Origin: Anas platyrhynchos
Lineage: Eukaryota; Chordata; Aves; Anseriformes; Anatidae
DNA length: 64,000 nt
NCBI RefSeq assembly: GCF_047663525.1
Contig: NC_092587.1
Span: 33,037,001 to 33,101,000 of the forward strand
Reading direction: 5' to 3'
The position numbers and the translations under genes were made by a program. The notes under the pieces are model-generated. The model saw only the letters and a program-made list of their open reading frames with translations, did not search any database and was not told the DNA's origin. Of this stretch, positions 41,801-51,771 are shown piece by piece; position 1 is the stretch's first letter; the number at the start of each line of letters is the position of its first letter.

Positions 41801-43586
41801 TGTAAATCATCATAATTTTGACTTCAGATGGACAAACTTTTTTGTCTTGCTGGGGAAGGCAAAGCCAAGTTATGGATATCGCACATATATCAGGGGCCAA
41901 ACCAGGTTATTCTGAAAGCACCCTACCAAGCAGAAACCTTCCTTGCTGTGCCCAAATCACAGTGCAGTGTCTTCAGTCTCAACGGGGCCTTTCCCTTTCT
42001 GGAGGTTTGGGCTGCTGAGATGCAGCTTGTTCCATCCTTTGAGTACTTGTGTTTCCCCAAACTTCTGCATAACTTACACAGGCTGGTAGCAAAGCTAAGC
42101 ATACCGAACACAAATATTTATAATCTATGTGATCATCTGAACCCTTTCAAAATGTCTGCACAAAGAGTTAGGTGTTGGTTATGTGCAGCTGTTAACTGGC
42201 AAGGAAGAATAAGGCTTATAATCAGCCTTATGTTAAAAAGCATTTTGTTTCATCCCAAAAGCATTACTTTGGGTCTTATAAAAGTATCACTTTGTAAATT
42301 TCAATATTGCATATTTTCTCAAGAATTAATGTTGTTAGATACTAGCAGCTAATGTGTGTCAACAGGCTCTGGCTAAAAGTACTTCACCATTTTCACTTCA
42401 TTTCTGAATGGGCTTGGTAAATGGCTTTTTTTGAGTGAAGGGCATGGTTGGGGGACTTGCACTTGAATTCTTTACAAATAAATCATTTCTTTGTGGTGTT
42501 AAATATGATATTTTAAGTTAACTGCCAAAAACACAGTACTTCCTGAGATGAATCATCTGTGCAGTAATGGTGCACGTTTTTTAACCATTTAAGAAGAAAT
42601 GCAGGATGTATTCTCATATCACAGAGAATATTCTCTGTTGTCAGTAACAGTTGACTACAATAGATCAGCTCCTAGATGATTTGGCTCCTGCTTTTGGTAT
42701 TTTTTTTTTTTCATAAGTTTTTTGGAATTAATAAGCACCCAGAGCTGCTTATGGAAAGTGGGAATGCTGGAAGCCTGTGAATTTCCTCATTATCAGTTAT
42801 CACTGCAAAAATCAACTAATGTCTTAAACAGTCATTACCATTTTCTCTGGGTTCTCTCTCCTATTAATGCTACATTTGTAATCTCTGCACCAGCTTTCTG
42901 TTCCTTCCAGGAAAACCTATATACCGAACTATTTCTCTCAGTTCATTTGAGACTTTGCTTAAATATATATATATGTGGCACCGTTTTTAATTTAAGTAGT
43001 GAAAGGGACTGGAGATTACAAGTCACCTGAATGCTTTTGCAAACACTGTCACTAGTCTTTTCAGTGTTAAAGTGGATCGATCTGCTTTCACAGTAGGAAT
43101 AACATCTTCCTATACACTGGTGATACAAACAGTCTCACTCCTGGCTGGCACTTTCTGCACAGTGAAAATGCAAATATTTGTATACACCCCCCCACTCCCC
43201 CACCCCAATGTTGAGTTTATAGAATCACAAGCTCAAACACTAGAAAATATTAAAGACCTCAGTACAGACTTCTAAAAGGTCTGTACTATTTCCACATCTC
43301 CTAGCTCTTTTTATGCCACATCCTTGCACTTTATACAGTCCCTTAGCCCATCTCACCAGCCCACAAGTCACTCACCCACCTCTGCACCTTCCCATTGAAT
43401 TGAATGCCCACACAGTTGCTCTTCCCCTTTCACTTTTCTAGATATCAGATGAATTAAGGCCTTATTAGTTAAACAGAATAACAGATGAAATGAAATTGTG
43501 GTGGCTCAGGTGTCAAAACAGTTTCCCCACAGTCCTTTTTTGTTATGAAAAAAATCATAATTAAGAAAGCTTTCATCATGAACAAT

Positions 43587-43597
43587 GGGGGGGGGGG
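43587..43597. repeat. G run of 11
   Basis: Uninterrupted G homopolymer in AT-rich surroundings, in the predicted AMIGO2 intron. Confidence 0.9.
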
Positions 43598-44956
43598 AAG
43601 ACCATCAAAATGGGGTTTCAGTCAGTTATAGCAACGATATTATAGAAGTACAATTAGTAATACTTTTAAGCCTAACTTTACAAATCCTGCTTAAGTACAC
43701 GATAGAACCATTAATTGCGAACAGACTAGTGGCATCTCACATGATTAATCTTTCTAAATGTTAGACTTACTAGGAAGGTCTGCACACACTTCCATTCTGT
43801 GTGTGGTGGGGAAAGAGTCCAAGGAAACATTGCTGTAGTGGCCACCTCACATATCTCCAGGTTTCGCTCTGCTTTTAACACTCTAGGATGCGAAGGCAGT
43901 CTGTGTCGAACCTGCCTGTGACAGCTGGGCTCAGCATTTCTGACAGAGCAGATCTGGATTACCCAGACATCATAATCCATGATATTCAGTGACATGATGG
44001 ATTGGGAAGCAGAGCCTGTTTGTGATCTACATCTGGGTGATGCCTTGATATACTGGACTAAATCCCTGAACTGGGCTAAGCTGTGCTTGGTGCAGGACCT
44101 AACAGAGATGAAAAAATGGCTTTACATCACCTTTGCAGCAAGCCGATCCTGAGGTCAGCCTGGCAAATGGAGTGATTTCTCTGGCCAGCACCTGGCCAGA
44201 CCTCAGCAGTGCTGGACTGGGGAGGAATTTGTCCCAGTAAACCTGGCCAGCTAAAACTATTTTCTCCCACACATCCCTCACCAAAGACCGAATCTCTCTG
44301 AAGACAGACTTGTTTATTTCTTTCCACCCGTGGCAATTCACTTGGCTTAAAGAAAACTGAGCAGCTGGGTGACGTGCCACGGGTCTGAGCTGGGCTGATC
44401 GCGACAATTTGGCTACGGCACCACCATCTACGTGAAGTCAACACCCCACAGCTCCTGCTCCTCTTTAAGAGCTCAAGGGAAATATGCTCAGCGGACCAGC
44501 AACGCACCCCTTTCGCCATGCTTCTCTGTAAATCAGGCTGCGCCCTAGCTCCAACCTCGCGGACGACTTCAGTTGCTAAGGAGATCGCCCCACAATTAAG
44601 AAAAACGCAGTGACAAGCAGCGGTGCCTCACTTACAGCACCACCAACCAGTCTCCAAGCGATGCCAGATCCCACGAAAGTTTACTTGCCCAGCGGAGCAT
44701 CCCCACCGCCTCCAGGAGCTTCTCCCACAGCCTAAACTTCAGAGCCCCCACCCCCGCGCCAAGAGGGCTTGGGGCAGCACCCCGAGGACCAGTGCTGGGA
44801 CCCGGGACAAAGTTTTAGCAACCCTTTCGGGGGCGAGCCAGGCGGGGAGCAGCTCACCCCGCAGCCCACCGCTCCCTACTCTCCTCTCTTCTCCTCTCCC
44901 CCCGCCGCCTGCCGGGCTGCGATCGCCTCCGGTCCCCCCCCGGCGGGCAGCGTTAC

Positions 44957-44981
44957 CTGCAGCGCCCGGCGGCCGCCTCAT
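44957..44981 (-). other. Predicted uORF 2, 5' part (crosses the exon junction and overlaps the AMIGO2 start)
   Basis: ATG at 44981 with G at -3. Eight codons plus one base lie in exon 1. Joined to exon 2 at 38521, the frame stays open to TAA at 38441-38439, 35 codons in all. It ends inside the first four codons of AMIGO2 in another frame, so ribosomes using it would bypass the main ATG. This depends on the inferred splice. Confidence 0.3.
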
Positions 44982-45028
44982 GGCCGGGGAGAGCGGTGCC
45001 GGTGCCGGCCCCGCCGCCAGCCCCGCAT
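44978..45028 (-). other. Predicted uORF 1 in the AMIGO2 leader (16 codons)
   Basis: ATG at 45028 with A at -3, 16 arginine-rich codons, then TGA at 44980-44978. The TGA overlaps the following ATG in the form ATGA, an arrangement sometimes linked to reinitiation. It is in the mRNA only if the first-exon model holds. Confidence 0.3.
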
Positions 45029-45103
45029 GCTCCGCTCCGCTCCTCTCCTCTCCGGCGGCTGGGGCAAGTTTGGGGCCGCAGCCAGCGCCGGCAGCACGGC
45101 TGA

Positions 45104-45170
45104 GGATGGTGATGATGATTATGATGATGAAGATGATGATGAGGAGGAGGATGAAGATGATGAAGAGAGA
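45104..45170. repeat. GAT/GAG/GAA triplet repeat in the CpG island
   Basis: Interrupted GATGAT, GAAGAT and GAGGAG units. On the minus strand it would be an ATC/TTC/TCC leader segment without any ATG. Confidence 0.9.
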
Positions 45171-45213
45171 AGGCAGGAGACTGCCAGCCACAGCAGCAAG
45201 CAGCGGGCTGGGG

Positions 45214-45241
45214 CTTTTATCCCCTCCTGCCCCCGCCCCTG
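45214..45241 (-). promoter_or_regulatory. AMIGO2: GC box plus TATA-like element, AMIGO2 core promoter candidate
   Basis: Read on the minus strand, a GC box (AGGGGCGGGGG, about 45240-45229) is followed after about 8 bases by GATAAAAG (core ATAAAAG at 45220-45214). An initiator-like GCAGTCT with A at 45182 lies about 37 bases further on, somewhat farther than the usual 25-31. A start near 45180-45190 is predicted. Motif order is good, but the TATA match is imperfect. Confidence 0.4.
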
Positions 45242-45310
45242 GTCCCCGCCGCCGCTTCCCCTCGGCGGCAGCGGGACGGAGCCGCCGGTGCCCCGGGGAG
45301 GGCCGCGCCG

Positions 45311-45444
45311 CCCGCCCCGCTCCGCCCCGCTCCGCTCCGCACCGCCCCGACCCGATCCGCCCCGCTCCGATCCGATCCGATCCGATCCGCGGGGATTTCC
45401 GCGGCCCTGCGCGGGGGGGCGCGCCCGATCCGCTCCGATCCGCT
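45311..45444. repeat. CCGCT/CCGAT pentamer repeats
   Basis: CCGCTCCGC units pass into at least four direct CCGAT units at about 45365-45388, with further CCGAT/CCGCT copies at 45425-45444. Confidence 0.85.
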
Positions 45445-45650
45445 CCTCACCGAGCCGGCGGCGGCTCCCCCGGCAACTTTCGGGCTTGCCTTGAGCTGTG
45501 CGAGAGCCGCTGCCAGGTCGGGGAGAGGGAAAGCTGCAAGCTGCAAGCATCCAAGCACCCTTCCCTCCGATCCTGGGTGGTTGTTAACCTTCCCCGGTGA
45601 AGTTGCTGCCTAAATTTCCTCCATCGTTTCGAGCGCCCTGCGTGTAGAGG
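45445..45650 (+). promoter_or_regulatory. Possible divergent first exon (PCED1B side), speculative
   Basis: The right shoulder of the CpG island is where a plus-strand transcript would start if mammalian head-to-head AMIGO2/PCED1B order is kept. Weak plus-strand donor-like sites include CCG|GTGAAG near 45595 and CAG|GTCGGG near 45512. No PCED1B coding sequence was found to the right, within 64 kb. Confidence 0.2.
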
Positions 45651-47299
45651 CTGAAGCTGAACAGGGACTGGCTTAGCGAATAGCAGGGGTTGGGGATTTA
45701 TTGTCATCCGGGCATACAGTTTATAGAAAAATTCTCAGCAAAGAGGGCTTGTGTCTTAAAGCTGCTGTAAATCACACTTCTTGCAAGGGCACATATCGAA
45801 CTGGTGTTTAATATCAGCGTTCGTGGCTACATGTAATGCTCAAGGGATCCTTCTTACCCTAAAATTCATGCTACAAGCAAACTGAAATTTTTTAGTATAG
45901 TACAAGAGATCTGTTAAAAATTGGATTCCGTGCAGATTAGAGCCTTGTGAGCTGTGGGTGATACTGCTATCAATTTCAAATACTTTTGGATCACTATCTT
46001 ATGATAAAAATTCAACTTTTTATTAATCATTCATATTCTGTGTTTATTTTCTGCAATTCTGGGTGTTTAGATGATGCACCATATATAATAATAATTTCAA
46101 TCTCCAGGTTACTGATTTGACACTGTTTGGTTTCAGACACTCCAGTTGAATTTGTTTAAAGAAGCTAGTTATCTCCATTTAGAATAAACCATTAAGCATT
46201 TCTAGTTGCCTCAATATATAAAATAATGGGTAAAATTTAAATTGTTCACACTGTCAATAGACTCTGAGGAAGATGATATTAGTGTTCTGTTTCCTTCCCC
46301 TGCTATCAAAACTGAAAATGTTAAGCCTGAATTCTTTTTACAGTCCTTCTTGTGGAATGGTGATGTGATAACATATGGAGTAGCCATCCATTTGTACTTT
46401 GCATGCTTTCTTTAAATAACCTGGTTTTGAAATGTTAACAGTTTTAACTGCGGTTTGTTCAGACCATGATAAGTGTGAAACACAGGTAGGTGCAGTGATG
46501 GCACTACTTGTAGCCAACTTAGTTAGATTTCAACCATGAAATCTTGGCATAGTGATAATTACTTTGGGGAGGCAGGATCCAAATCATAGCGAAGTGCCTA
46601 ATACTTAAGGAAATAAAAATGTTGTTTTCCAGGATTGTTTTTTCCTCATGAATGCTGACTGGGATTTGCTTTTGTGTAGGAGATGTCAGGGCCCAGATGC
46701 TCAAGAAATCAACGGGAGTTGTGATGATCTTTACATGACCTGCTCAGCTTATGGATGGAGGCCATCTGTCAAGGAGCAGACTTTGCACAGAAATCGTGAT
46801 CAAGGGATGCATCAAACAGGCTGAGGGGAGTTCAGAGCTACAGGATTCTTGTAAGTCTGAGAACAGCTGGTTGTGAGCCCAGCAATTCTTTGTTCCCACT
46901 GAATGTTGACAAGTTTGCTCATGGCATGACGCAATCTAATGCATTGTGCTAATTCACAGCCTAAAGGTGCTTTTGACACTTGTTACGTACTAAATTACAA
47001 TGAATATTGTTTTTAAAATTCTAACTTGGATGGGAACAATTAGTAATTATCTTCCTTCTAGCAAACAGTACTGGTGTGAAAACAGTACCTATCCAAAATC
47101 TTTGTTGATCGTATGTGGGCACAAGCTGTGTGAAGCTGACAGTCCATTAATTAGGACATGAAGCCTTTCTTGTGATAATCTGTACAAATGTAAGGTTTCT
47201 GGCACCACCAGTAGAGATTTTTTATTACAGAGAATTGCTGATAGCTGTCTCCTTCTTCCAAAAACATCAGGATCCTGCCTGTGTTTCCCTGCCCCTGTA

Positions 47300-47333
47300 C
47301 AAAACTATCTATTAGTCAAAACTATCTATTAGT
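47300..47333. repeat. Perfect 17-bp tandem duplication
   Basis: CAAAACTATCTATTAGT occurs twice directly head to tail. Confidence 0.95.
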
Positions 47334-50300
47334 CAAAGCTTTTCGGTGATGGAACTGTTCTTGTTTTCATGTCCTGTGTAGTACCAGGGAGACTGATGGG
47401 CTTGAGATGGGCTTTTAATAACAGTATTTTCCCTGTGCTCTTGAAAGCCCCACAAATACTTAAATGCCTGTATTATCTTTAAAAAAAATAAAAATACGTG
47501 TATATCTCTTTTTAGTAAAACAGCAACTTTATTACAGTTATATCATTAAACTGATCATTAAAGGACTTTTTTCAAAAGCAGCATCCTGATTTGACTTGGC
47601 TTCAGGGAATTTACAGTCCCTTCATGAACAAGCAACAAAACTGTTCTGCTAGGGACTGACTAGGAGAAGCCAAGGGGCTGCTGAAAGAAAGAAATATCCT
47701 CCACCTCTCCTGTCATGCTCTGCTTCTGGCTGGAGCATGGTTTTCTACCATAGTGCTCACACGGAAAGAAAGGGTGCCAGTCTCCAGTCTAAGGTCTGCT
47801 GTATACAGTTACAGCCACTGGGTAACATGCAGTAAAAAGGGTTAGACAGCCATCTTCCTTTCTGTGATTCCTCTGCCTCAGTACTGAATTAATTCTGTTC
47901 CAGTGTAGGTCTACTCGGATGGTCAGTGTAATTCAGTGTGCTGGGGGCCATGGGCTGCAGTCCCACATGAATGAACTCAGAGCTGCTGCCACATGAGGAT
48001 TAAACACTGATTTGTGTGTACCTAAGAGGAATAGTATCGCCTCTTCCCCCAGCCATGTTTTAGGAGAAAGCAATATCCAACAATATATTTTGTCTAAAAC
48101 CAAAGAGCTCGGACAACACCTAGTGGATCAAGCCCCATGGGAGAGAGCACTGGGTCCATGGATTCTGTCTGAGCTTCAGTGTGAGATACATGCACAGGCA
48201 CTGAGTCCTGTCAAGACCGTAATGCTTTTGGCATGCCCTGAAGCACAACATAACTGCTGTCATGTCCAGGGAGCTGGAGACTGGAGGGTCAAATACTGCC
48301 ATGCCTCAGGGGTTGACAAGAACAAAGAGGTCTGGCAGTGATGGAAGAGCCAGGCCTGGGTTTTAAGGCTGTCCGTGTATGTCAGATGATGAGCAGGACT
48401 GTCACCTGAGGGTTGTAATCACTCTTTCCGGCTCTGTTTTCTGCCCAGTTTGGAAGAGCTGTGCACTGGGCCCAGCTTCATTCCACCACTGCTTACCAGC
48501 CTTCTCAGTCTCTAAGGGCTCAGCCTCTTTTCTTCTTTCTCCTGCTGAAAACGTCCTTATCACTCCCCCATGTGAATAACTATGTCGTTAGACTAACTTA
48601 GTCATTAGACTAAGGAGAAAGAAAATAAAAGCCCGATTCTTTAGCCCTGTGACTGGAACTCTTACCTATCAGGATTGTACTCGCTCCCTAAAGGGACAAG
48701 CTATTCCTTGCTCCCCATCCTTACATCAGAAGTGTCTTTTGTTCCTCTCTGTCACTCAAACCTATTCTATTGCTCTTTATTTTCAGGTTTATAGATCTGC
48801 AGGTCTGGAAGGGATGCTCAAAGAGCTATGGAGTATCATCTGTCTGGAGTATCATCTTTCCCCACTCCACTCTCAGACTTGCCACCAGCTGGTAAGTACT
48901 GTTGAACAGGGAGACAGAGTGGCTGGCATTAAGTTGAGGTTCTCATTAGGGGGGGAGTATGCTACAGGATAAAAGCTTTTCAGTACTTCTGTTTATTGAT
49001 TTGGCCCTGACTTCTTGCCCTTTCTCCATTCAGATGTTCCTTTAAAACCTCAAATGTCAGTTTCTCAGTTGGGCAGGTTTGCTGTTGTCACTTGCAGTCT
49101 TCTGTGATGTCTTTGCTACCTCTAGGATTTCATAGGACTGAGGATGGGAAAAAGACCAGCAGATATATCTTAGATGTCTCTGTCAGTTAAATAAACTGAT
49201 TTACTTTAAGGGTTGTCTTATGTGCTAGTCCCATTTTTATAACTTACAGAACACACAGTTGATTTCTGCACAGTTGATTCTGGTTGATTTCTAAGACAAT
49301 CAAAGAGCTTATACCTAGGTGTTCACAATACAGAGGTGTGCTTCCTATGTGTTACAAAAAGAAATGAGCATTCTAAGACACGTGTCTACTTGGGATGGGA
49401 TTAGCCATTGAAACCTGAGGGTTAGAAACAACACAGGTGAGTCCTTGTGAATCCTCGTGGATTGTCAGGGTCCTTAAGTCTTAGAGTCTGCAGATCTCAA
49501 ATACACATAGAAACTTTGTTCAGTAGTCTTCAAGTCTTTGGATCGCATTTACATGCAAGGAAGGCATCTTTAAGCACTGGAGGATAATTTATTTTCATTT
49601 TCTATTCCAAAGGCAGCACTTCAGAAAATGTTACAAATTAACAGAAAGTTATTGGTTCACTGAATTTAGCCTTTAATAGTAAGAACATTTGGGAAAGTAA
49701 TTTGTCATGGCCTCAAGCACTCTCTTTTAAAGCAGTACGATAGCAATTGTGTGATAACAGGTAGGTAACCTAACCTTTAAAATGCAGTTCTCCATGCAAA
49801 TAAACCTTGCTGATGGACTTAAAAAGGTGATTTTTGAATGCAGTCAGATGTTACTTATTTCTTGAGACACCAAATGTCTCTCTCATACCCAAAAGCAGGA
49901 AAGCTTTTTAGAATACCAGATTCATTTTGCTGTATAATGGGCTGTAGTGACTTACTGCAGTAACTCTAAACATCTAAAAAGAGAATATGCAAGGGGATTT
50001 TTTTATTAAAGCATTAATACTACCCCGTGGCAATATATGCAGTATTTGTGAATAACCTCTAGATTTGCAATATGAAACACAGGGAAAAGGAAGAAGAAAG
50101 ATCTCCCCCTCTGGACTTTAATGGTTCATGAATGCAGCAGTGGGCTTCTTTGCACTCCAGTGGCTACAATTCTCAGTGGAAACCCATCTTGTGGATATGC
50201 AGCACTGGTAGGAAACTTGGGGAGGTTCTGTGAAGTGTCTCATATTGAGCGTGTGACTCATTTAATTAGCTCCTACCTCCTGCTCCCCCTCACACTTTTC

Positions 50301-50475
50301 ATGGAGTTTCTTCACATTTTCCCTCCCACACCAAGACCCCACATGAAGTTATGGCAGTTCGGGAATGGTCAGTCTTAAGTCTGATCTCTCAGGTGACTCT
50401 GGCTTGTGCCTGGACTCACAGCCTAAGGGAGAGCACAAGGTGACACGTTGCAGACAAGGGTTCCATGCAAAATTT

Positions 50476-50498
50476 AAAAAAAAAAAAAAAAAAAAAAA
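50476..50498. repeat. A run of 23
   Basis: Uninterrupted A homopolymer; no associated element recognised. Confidence 0.9.
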
Positions 50499-51737
50499 GT
50501 ATTTTGAAAGCTTGTCTACAAGATCAGTCCCCCCCTGCAGCCTTCCTCTGCATCTTTTCCTTATCATATGACTGGAGGCGCTAGACGTGGGCCACCTCTC
50601 TGTGACCAGCACAACTTGCCTGAGAGCATGATGCTGAGGGTGTGTGGAGGCTGATGCGACGACTCTAGGTCTGGTACATCAGTGCTGAGAGTTTGCTCTG
50701 GGGGATGTAGTTATATGGCTACAAAAGACAGATAATTTTCTGCCCACAAATCTCTACAAAAGGCAGTTATAGATCTGTGACTCCTCATAATCATGCACTA
50801 TGGTTGTAAGGGATTGGAAATGTTCTTTGTGAGATGTGGACCAATGTCATATTTTTACCTTTTGCAAAACAACAAATTGGAATTCCTAACGATTACTATG
50901 ACATCTTCTGCCAGCTGGTGTTCTTTTGTGCTTTTTTTTTTCTGTCTTAAGCAAACATTTTACTACTAGCACTTAGCAAGCATTTGCCAAATAACATAGG
51001 AAAACTATGCAGGAAATAAAGAAAAATATACAGTACTTTGGTGAACAACACATACTTTGCAAAAGCTTTTATGATCCGTATTAGTCCAGGCCAAAACTGG
51101 ACTTCACTTGAACTAATAACAGGGATGAGAGCAACCATCCATTATCATTACTCACTTTTGAAAAAAAATAAATTTGATATATGAAATAAAGTCAGGAACT
51201 GACACTGTGATCCTGGATATGAATGCAGCTTCCCTGCTTATTTGTCTTGGCAATATATTAGCTGAAATAAACAAACACATTTTCCTGTTATTTATAGCCA
51301 AGCATCTTGAAATCAACAAGAGTTACTGTAAGGGTAGACTTTTGTGCTGAGTGTGCTGCTCATAAACAACATGGTCCAGCACAGCAGTGTGTCTCCATAA
51401 TGGCCATGTGGTGCCTTTTCATTTGCAGTGCCCATGGGAGTACTGGTGTGCCCCATCACACTAAGCATGCTTCTGACCCATTTCAGATTTTGCAGAGGAC
51501 CTTTCTGTTCTTTGTCCTGATCCTTAGATTTCAGGGCTGAAAAGGTCAGTGTTGTTCAGAACATTTTATTCCAAAGTTTGAGTTTGCAGCAACTGGAATC
51601 TCCTGCTTTCTTGGTCTGCCTTGTGTCTTGCACTGAAGTAAAAATCACTGTCAACATCTAATCTAGGCAAAGTTTCATAATGAGGATTGGCTTTAAGTGC
51701 CCTCTAAATTTTTTATTGGTATAAAGGGCAAGAATTA

Positions 51738-51771
51738 CATATATATACGTGTAGATATATATATATATGTA
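51738..51771. repeat. (AT)n microsatellite
   Basis: Two AT runs separated by CGTGTAG. Confidence 0.9.

Larger units (their letters stand above)
38522..44956 (-). other. AMIGO2: Predicted AMIGO2 5'-UTR intron, non-coding
   Basis: Interval between the predicted donor (CAG|GTAACG, GT at 44956-44955) and the acceptor at 38523-38522, about 6.4 kb. It contains A-rich runs near 38819-38844, a run of 11 G at 43587-43597 and a short AT repeat near 42965. A 174-codon plus-strand frame at 41828-42352 matches nothing I recognise and is probably chance. No other exon is evident. The boundaries depend on the first-exon model, so they need RNA data. Confidence 0.4.
44957..45182 (-). other. AMIGO2: Predicted AMIGO2 non-coding exon 1
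   Basis: From the predicted start near 45182 to a strong donor CTGCAG|GTAACG (last exon base 44957). It would contain a pyrimidine-rich ATC/TTC/TCC triplet stretch and two ATGs described separately. Alternative minus-strand donors in the island are GG|GTGAGC near 44850, CGG|GTGAGG near 45445 and GCT|GTAAGT near 44635, so the exact exon is uncertain. Confidence 0.35.
44360..45650. promoter_or_regulatory. CpG island, likely AMIGO2 promoter and possible bidirectional promoter
   Basis: The only strongly GC- and CpG-rich region in the window, densest from about 44690 to 45620. It sits upstream of AMIGO2 and contains minus-strand GC box, TATA-like and splice-donor signals in the right order. In mammals, as I recall, AMIGO2 and PCED1B start head-to-head from one such island, so a rightward transcript is also expected. 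The composition is seen directly; the promoter assignment is inferred from position and family knowledge. Confidence 0.7.

Noticed and set aside
44623..45600. 325-codon plus-strand frame and overlapping long frames in the CpG island
   Set aside because: Low stop frequency is expected at this GC content. The translation is Pro/Arg/Ala-rich low complexity made by the triplet and pentamer repeats, and several frames on both strands are open at once.
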